From Sutcliffiella horikoshii (GTDB taxonomy: Bacteria > Bacillota > Bacilli > Bacillales > Bacillaceae_I), in assembly GCF_020524325.1 (NCBI RefSeq), contig NZ_JAIVKY010000001.1, forward strand, positions 1-64,000: a stretch of 64,000 nt of DNA, written 5' to 3'. A program made the position numbers and the translations under genes. The notes below the pieces were generated by a model. The model was not told where the DNA came from. It made no database searches and saw only the letters and a list, made by a program, of their open reading frames with translations. Of the stretch, positions 58,933-64,000 are shown one piece after another; position 1 is the stretch's first letter; each line of letters begins with the position of its first letter.

Positions 58933-60507
58933 ATGTTTCATGTGCTCGTTGCAGATTCTATAAGTTCAGATGGACTGACTCCGCTCTTAGAAGCGGAAAA
59001 TGTAAAAGTATATCGGAAAGATCGGGAAGGAGACAATTACAATCCAGAAGACATCGATGCGCTACTCGTTCGAAGTGCTACCCAGGTTGATGATACCCTT
59101 CTCTCTTCTCTTTCCAATCTCCAAGTAGTCGCTAGAGCCGGAGTGGGCGTAGACAATATTGATATAACAGCTGCAACCAAAAGAGGCGTAGTCGTCATAA
59201 ATGCACCTGACGGGAATACCATTTCCACTGCAGAGCACACTTTTGCCATGATTTCTTCATTGGTGCGCCATATCCCTCAAGCAAATATGAACGTGAAAGG
59301 CGCCCAATGGAGCAGAAAGAAGTTTATTGGGACAGAACTATTCGGAAAGACCCTGGGAATTGTGGGATTTGGTCGTATTGGCGGAGAAATCGCCAAGCGT
59401 GCAAAGGCTTTTCAAATGAAAGTAGTGGTATATGATCCGTTTTTAACAGACACTCGTGCTGAGAAATTAAGTGTCACCTCCTTACCTTTAGATGAAGTGA
59501 TGAAGCAAGCAGATATCATTACTGTACATACCCCTCTCACAAAGGAAACGAAAGGTTTGTTCAATAAAGAAAATATCCCTCAGTTAAAGAAAGGTGTTTA
59601 TCTTGTTAACTGTGCACGTGGAGGAATCATTGATGAAGAAGCACTGTTACACCATTTAAACACAGGACATGTTGCTGGTGCTGCACTTGATGTCTTTGAA
59701 GTGGAGCCACCGACCAATCATGATCTTGTGCAACATGAGCATGTAATTGTTACCCCTCATCTTGGGGCATCCACCAAAGAAGCTCAATACAATGTCGCTT
59801 TCCAAGTTTCGAAAGATGTGCTTGCTTATTTGAATGGGCAATCTGTCAATACAAGCATCAACCTGCCTACCATTCCAAAAGAAATTTACAAAAAGATCCA
59901 ACCGTTCTATCAACTTGGAAAAACCTTGGGTTCCATTCTTTCTCAATCTGCCAAAACACCGATTGATGAAATTACCGCAACGTACGCCGGCGTTATCACA
60001 GAGTGGGAAACATCTATTTTGACTAAAAGTATCATTGCAGGTTTTTTGCGAAACCGTGTAGATACGACTGTCAATGAAGTTAATGCTGCTACCATTGCGA
60101 AAGAACGGGGAATCAGTTATGGAGAAAAACATCAAACAGATAGTTATGGATACTCCAATATCATTCAAGTCGAGGCGCGGGGAAATGATGTAAACTTAGT
60201 AGTAAGGGCTACCTTCATAGAAGGATTTGGAGCGAGGATTGTGCATATGAATGGATTTGACATCGACTTTGCACCTAGTGGGCACTTGCTTTATGTGCAG
60301 CATACAGATCGTCCGGGTGTCATCGGTCAACTCGGGCTTATATTCGGTAAACACGAAACGAATATCGCTACCATGCATGTGGGGCGGATGTTACAAGGGG
60401 GAAAAGCCATTATGATGCTTTCTTTTGACCAGCCCCTTGAAAAAGTGCTCGTAGATGAAATCCTTCTCATACCGGATATTTCTTCTGCCATAATTTTAGA
60501 GTTATAG
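58933..60507 (+). CDS. serA: D-3-phosphoglycerate dehydrogenase
   Basis: 524 residues. NAD fold with GIVGFGRIGGEIA near residue 145; substrate site RSATQVD, and catalytic His in TPHLGASTKEA near residue 277. An intervening ASB domain and a C-terminal ACT domain (about 452-524, DRPGVIGQLG) are the serine-regulated form. First step of serine synthesis. Confidence 0.97.
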   Translation: MFHVLVADSISSDGLTPLLEAENVKVYRKDREGDNYNPEDIDALLVRSATQVDDTLLSSLSNLQVVARAGVGVDNIDITAATKRGVVVINAPDGNTISTAEHTFAMISSLVRHIPQANMNVKGAQWSRKKFIGTELFGKTLGIVGFGRIGGEIAKRAKAFQMKVVVYDPFLTDTRAEKLSVTSLPLDEVMKQADIITVHTPLTKETKGLFNKENIPQLKKGVYLVNCARGGIIDEEALLHHLNTGHVAGAALDVFEVEPPTNHDLVQHEHVIVTPHLGASTKEAQYNVAFQVSKDVLAYLNGQSVNTSINLPTIPKEIYKKIQPFYQLGKTLGSILSQSAKTPIDEITATYAGVITEWETSILTKSIIAGFLRNRVDTTVNEVNAATIAKERGISYGEKHQTDSYGYSNIIQVEARGNDVNLVVRATFIEGFGARIVHMNGFDIDFAPSGHLLYVQHTDRPGVIGQLGLIFGKHETNIATMHVGRMLQGGKAIMMLSFDQPLEKVLVDEILLIPDISSAIILEL

Positions 60508-60518
60508 CCAACTATAAG

Positions 60519-60550
60519 TAGGCCCCTTACATTTCGTAAGGGGCTTTTGT
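60519..60550 (+). terminator. Terminator of serA
   Basis: GCCCCTTAC, 5-nt loop, GTAAGGGGC, then TTTTGT. Confidence 0.88.
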
Positions 60551-60577
60551 CTGTCATAAACTTTAAGAAGAAAATGA

Positions 60578-61390
60578 TTAACCTAATTTTACTTCTCTAC
60601 GATCTCCTCTGTTAAAAGTCATAATAGTTTTGTATCCAACTTCTTTAGCAAGTTGAACAGCTTGGTCATAATCGGCACCTACATGTTCAGGCACATGGGC
60701 ATCTGATGAGAGCACAATCGGCACACCTTTGTCATAACACATTTTCAGCAATCGTTTATCCGGATAAAGCTCTCCAACGGGTTTTCTCAGTCCCGCAGTA
60801 CTGATTTCTACACAAGTTTTTGAGTTGGCTAGTGCGGAAGCTGCTCGCTCATACTGCTCTAATAGAAATGCTTCGTCCTTTGGCACATATTTAAAAATCT
60901 TTACTAGATCTAGGTGTCCGATTATATCGAACATATTGGACTCTGCAAGGGTAACCACTTGGTCAAAATATTTCGTATATACCTCATTGGTATCGCGGCG
61001 ATCCCACTCTTTACGAAACTCCGCCAAGTCAATCCCAAAGTCTTCTACCCAATGTATGGAACCGATCACATAGTCAAAAGGATAAGCATCAATAAACTTT
61101 TTCATCTCTGCATGCTTGCCAGGCGTATAATCCATTTCAATGGACATTTTTACATGGATACCTTCATTCCAGGCCTGTTGGAAAAGTTTATAGTAATCAG
61201 CCATATCATAATATCTTCGTTTTTCCACCCAAGGATTGCTGAGAATATCTTTTGTTTGATAGAAATGATAGGCATGTTCTGAGATACCAAACTCTTCTAT
61301 TCCTTTTTGTTGAGCTACCTTTGTAAATTGTTTTAGGTAATCAAGAGTTAATGTTCCTCTTTCCAAATGGTTATGATAATCTGTCAGCAT
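60578..61390 (-). CDS. hisJ: PHP-domain phosphatase, HisJ-like
   Basis: 270 residues. Metal ligands in DYHNHLERG (residues 4-12), SEHAYHF, GSIHWV, IGHLDLV and SSDAHVPE follow the PHP pattern of histidinol-phosphate phosphatase HisJ. It may complete histidine synthesis, though HisJ-like paralogues with other substrates exist. Convergent with serA. Confidence 0.82.
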   Translation of the reverse strand: MLTDYHNHLERGTLTLDYLKQFTKVAQQKGIEEFGISEHAYHFYQTKDILSNPWVEKRRYYDMADYYKLFQQAWNEGIHVKMSIEMDYTPGKHAEMKKFIDAYPFDYVIGSIHWVEDFGIDLAEFRKEWDRRDTNEVYTKYFDQVVTLAESNMFDIIGHLDLVKIFKYVPKDEAFLLEQYERAASALANSKTCVEISTAGLRKPVGELYPDKRLLKMCYDKGVPIVLSSDAHVPEHVGADYDQAVQLAKEVGYKTIMTFNRGDRREVKLG

Positions 61391-61470
61391 AATAGATATC
61401 CCCTCACTTCTTTTTTGCTTATTATACTATTTATCTATAGTGAGTTGGGTTATATTTTCAAAAAATTCAT

Positions 61471-61494
61471 AAAAAAAGGCGCTTAATCAGCACC
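61471..61494 (-). terminator. Terminator of the bdhA operon
   Basis: Minus strand: GGTGCT, 5-nt loop, AGCGCC, then TTTTTTT. It overlaps the stop of the 54-aa gene. Confidence 0.8.
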
Positions 61495-61647
61495 TTTTTC
61501 TTCATCATTTAATAATGGTGTACTATCTCCTAAATTGTAAAGGCTACCGTCTTTGTGATCTGTTTCATGGTAGAACTTCTGCTCAAGATTGAGGTTTGCA
61601 GTAGTGGCCTCATCTTTTCTCTTACTATTAACTTCCTTTTTCACCAT
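61483..61647 (-). CDS. Small hydrophilic protein of unknown function
   Basis: 54 residues from the ATG at 61647, with GGAGGTG 5 bp upstream. Charged and probably disordered, starting MVKKEVNSKRKDE and ending NDEEKGAD. It follows the dehydrogenase by 13 bp and is closed by a terminator, so it looks like a real last gene of the operon. No family recognised. Confidence 0.6.
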   Translation of the reverse strand: MVKKEVNSKRKDEATTANLNLEQKFYHETDHKDGSLYNLGDSTPLLNDEEKGAD

Positions 61648-61660
61648 GACACCTCCATCA

Positions 61661-62437
61661 TTATTGGGCAGTGTATCCTCCATCCATGACAACCGCTTGG
61701 CCTGTCACACCTTTTGCCTTATCGCTTGCTAAAAACAAAGCGTAGTCTGCGATTTCATCTACCGATAATAAACGCTTTTGTGGCACAAGCGGATATATAA
61801 CCAGTTCTAACGCTTTTTCTAACGGAATGTTCCTTGTGTTTGCAAGATCTTGTAACTGATTTCTAACAAGTGGTGTATCTACATAACCAGGGCATAAAGC
61901 ATTTACAGTGATACCATGCTCTGCCCCTTCTAATGCGGCAACTTTTGTTAAACCTACCACACCGTGTTTTGCACTATTATAACCGGCTTTTCCGGCAAAT
62001 CCTATCAACCCATTAATAGATGCCATGTTCAGAATTCGGCCAAAACCATTCTTTTTCATTAAAGGAAAGACATGCTTTGTTGCCATAAATGGCGCGATGA
62101 GCATTATTTTCAGTAACAATTCATACTTTTCTGTTGAGAACTCTTCAATGGGTGCAACGTGTTGCATCCCTGCGTTGTTAATCAAGATATCTAGAGATCC
62201 AAAATGTTCAAAAGTTTGATCTAGAGCGCTTTTCACTTCTTCTTCATTTGTCACATCGCATTTTACTCCAAACACTTCATATCCTTTGTCTTTTAGCTGT
62301 TTGACCGCTTTTTCAATTCCTTCTTCATTAATATCAGAAATGGCGACTTTCGCTCCATTTTCGGCAAAACGCTCTCCAATTTCATACCCTATTCCTTGTG
62401 CTGCTCCTGTGATAAATACAACTTTATTCTCAACCAT
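61661..62437 (-). CDS. 3-hydroxybutyrate dehydrogenase (SDR)
   Basis: 258 residues. Cofactor motif TGAAQGIGYEIG (about 10-21), NNAGMQHVAPIEE, and catalytic Tyr-Lys in YNSAKHGVVG near residue 154. The length and the IEEFSTEKYE segment fit the 3-hydroxybutyrate dehydrogenase group (YxjF-like). With the adjacent GntP permease it suggests uptake and oxidation of hydroxybutyrate. Confidence 0.85.
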   Translation of the reverse strand: MVENKVVFITGAAQGIGYEIGERFAENGAKVAISDINEEGIEKAVKQLKDKGYEVFGVKCDVTNEEEVKSALDQTFEHFGSLDILINNAGMQHVAPIEEFSTEKYELLLKIMLIAPFMATKHVFPLMKKNGFGRILNMASINGLIGFAGKAGYNSAKHGVVGLTKVAALEGAEHGITVNALCPGYVDTPLVRNQLQDLANTRNIPLEKALELVIYPLVPQKRLLSVDEIADYALFLASDKAKGVTGQAVVMDGGYTAQ

Positions 62438-62458
62438 TTTCCATCCTCCATTTCCAAT

Positions 62459-63745
62459 TTACATGATTCCAATACTTGCCATAATAATGGCTACTACAAG
62501 AGCTACTGTAGGAATTAATAATGCAACTGCTGCAATGTCCTTATATGAATCCTTATGAGTCATACCAGTTACAGCAAAAAGTGTAAGCAAAGCGCCATTA
62601 TGAGGCAAAATAGATGCTCCAGATGCAAGGGCTGCAATTCTATGGAAAGCATCTGGATTCATCCCAGTAGACTGTGCTAATTGATAATACTGATCGCCTA
62701 AAGCTTCTAAGGCAATTCCCATCCCTCCTGAAGCAGACCCAGTTATCATCGCCATTAATTGGACAGACAATGCCTCAGATATAAGGGGATTACCTTTTAC
62801 ACTTAGCAGGATATCTGTCAATGTTTCAAATCCTGGGGCCGCGGTAACAACAGCTCCAAATCCTACAGCTGCACTAGTGTTGATAATGGCCATTACAGAA
62901 CCTGAAGCCCCGCCATTAATTGCACCAATGAAAGATTTGAACTTCTTGATATTAAAAAGCATGATAGCTAAAGTCCCCACTATTAAAGACGGTATGATGT
63001 CCCACTTAAACACATTGAGGGTTATTACAACAATCACTAAAGGAAGAAAAGACAATATCCAGTTAGGTAACTCTTCTTCATTGATTTGTTTTACCTCTTG
63101 ACCACCTTTTGGCTCGTCAAAAGTATCTCCCGCTTTGGTTAATCTTCCTTCCCTCCACTTTAAATAAAAATATCCCCCAACTGCCATTATTAATCCAGCT
63201 ACAATCCCCATAATCGGTGCAGAAAGAGGAGTAGATTTAAAGTATGGAATAGGAATCAAGTTTTGAATTTGAGGTGTCCCTGGAAAGGCAGTCATTGTAA
63301 AGGTGAATGCCCCTAATGCAAATGTACCAGGCAGCAACTTTCTAGAGATATCCGCTTCTCTGAATAGGGCAATGGCAAGCGGATAAATGGCAAATACCAC
63401 AACAAATAAACTCACCCCGCCATATGTCAGAACAGCTGCAGCAATTAGCACTCCAAGTATGGCTCTCTTTTTTCCTATCAACTTTGTGATTTTAAATGCG
63501 ACAGCTTGTGCAGCCCCCGTGTCTTCCATCAATTTTCCAAAAATAGCCCCAAGTAAGAAAACTGGAAACCATTGTTTTGCAAAGTCGACAAAGCCAGTCA
63601 TATACGTTTGGGTATAGGCTGGTAAGAGATCTAGTCCACTAAATAACGCTACCACGGCAGAAACAAGTGGAGCTATCCAGATAATGGACCAGCCGAGGTA
63701 TGCTAGCAACATTAACAGCACTAGCCCGACAATAATACTGAACAT
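62459..63745 (-). CDS. GntP-family organic acid permease
   Basis: 428 residues with about twelve membrane segments. AFTMTAFPGTPQIQN and SGSASGGMGIALEALG are GntP/CitMHS-type signatures; the protein resembles B. subtilis YxjC, which belongs to a ketone-body gene set. Probable 3-hydroxybutyrate permease, by context. AAAGGAGG upstream. The remaining 63746-64000 has no gene or clear promoter. Confidence 0.82.
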   Translation of the reverse strand: MFSIIVGLVLLMLLAYLGWSIIWIAPLVSAVVALFSGLDLLPAYTQTYMTGFVDFAKQWFPVFLLGAIFGKLMEDTGAAQAVAFKITKLIGKKRAILGVLIAAAVLTYGGVSLFVVVFAIYPLAIALFREADISRKLLPGTFALGAFTFTMTAFPGTPQIQNLIPIPYFKSTPLSAPIMGIVAGLIMAVGGYFYLKWREGRLTKAGDTFDEPKGGQEVKQINEEELPNWILSFLPLVIVVITLNVFKWDIIPSLIVGTLAIMLFNIKKFKSFIGAINGGASGSVMAIINTSAAVGFGAVVTAAPGFETLTDILLSVKGNPLISEALSVQLMAMITGSASGGMGIALEALGDQYYQLAQSTGMNPDAFHRIAALASGASILPHNGALLTLFAVTGMTHKDSYKDIAAVALLIPTVALVVAIIMASIGIM

Positions 63746-64000
63746 ATGTATCCTCCTTTATGTGGGGAATCTTCTTCCTACATATAGGGGTAGTATCTGC
63801 TTTTTGGGTTGGAAATATGTATTTGGGTAGAGATGGTTGCTGATGATTGATCTTTGTTAGGGATTGTCCTTATGTGGCTGAGATTCGGGGCGTTAAAAGC
63901 ATACTTTTCAAATTTAGGTAACTAGGAAGATTTCTATTTGCCCGAAGAAACTTGAAAAGCACCTAAAGAGTCTTATAGAGGCGGTCTATACTACCGAAGC

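Noticed and set aside
63746-64000. Sigma-54 type promoter before the GntP permease
   Set aside because: I searched for GG/GC elements at -24/-12 and found none with acceptable spacing.

Overview
The window comes from a low-GC, motile, aerobic, endospore-forming Bacillaceae species close to Bacillus in the broad sense. This follows from gene content (spoIVA, sleB-ypeB, ypjB, cheR, motI, a menaquinol:cytochrome c reductase of the Bacillus type, a TRAP-controlled trp operon) and from gene order. From memory, the order matches the Bacillus subtilis block running from the qcr genes to serA, with local differences. I see no prophage, transposase, CRISPR array, rRNA or tRNA. Almost all genes lie on the minus strand; the plus-strand exceptions are a YitT-family gene, ypzI, ansA, fer and serA.

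Layout by region: (1) 0.3-5.8 kb: a YitT-family membrane protein, a zinc metallopeptidase, ypjB, ypjA and the cytochrome bc operon qcrABC with its promoter. (2) 5.9-9.6 kb: ypiF, ypiB, ypiA and a degenerate amidohydrolase-like gene. (3) 10.0-23.4 kb: the aromatic amino-acid supraoperon, transcribed cheR upstream region leftwards as aroC-aroB-aroH-[TRAP leader]-trpEDCFBA-hisC-tyrA-aroA, with eleven (G/U)AG triplets and an intrinsic terminator before trpE. The TRAP protein gene (mtrB) is about 7 kb away. (4) 23.7-28.3 kb: ndk, the menaquinone side-chain cluster hepS-menG-hepT, mtrB, folE and hbs. (5) 28.7-40.1 kb: spoIVA, yphF, yphE, gpsA, der, a YIEGIA membrane trio, ypzI, fni and the S1-domain gene ypfD. 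(6) 40.3-45.9 kb: plsC, cmk, ypfB, motI, ypeB, sleB and prsW. (7) 46-52.8 kb: ansA, the bacillithiol disulfide reductase ypdA, gudB, mecB, a CarH-like B12-binding MerR regulator, ypbG and ypbF. (8) 53.3-64 kb: ypbE, ypbD, recQ, ypbB, fer, ribU with an FMN riboswitch, serA, a HisJ-type phosphatase, a 54-aa unknown, a 3-hydroxybutyrate dehydrogenase and a GntP-type permease.

The genes connect functionally. AroA, AroB and AroC make chorismate; AroH and TyrA take it toward phenylalanine and tyrosine; TrpEDCFBA makes tryptophan, sensed by MtrB. HepS/HepT and MenG finish menaquinone, which feeds QcrABC. Fni and the heptaprenyl synthase share isoprenoid supply. Cmk, PlsC, GpsA, Der and HU are housekeeping.

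The least explained material is intergenic. Three arrays of one 52-bp tandem-repeat family (1.2, 6.5 and 36.9 kb) carry phased hairpins with a fixed 7-nt loop, and one hairpin shows a compensatory base-pair change. A composite element of about 345 bp, built from two inverted copies of a roughly 135-bp module, recurs at 31.8, 37.2 and 53.0 kb. Two more gaps hold degenerate periodic repeats of about 20.5 bp (9.8 kb) and 21.5 bp (23.5 kb). Start codons were chosen from ribosome-binding-site spacing and remembered family lengths. No database search was possible, so every name rests on motif recognition and synteny recalled from B. subtilis.
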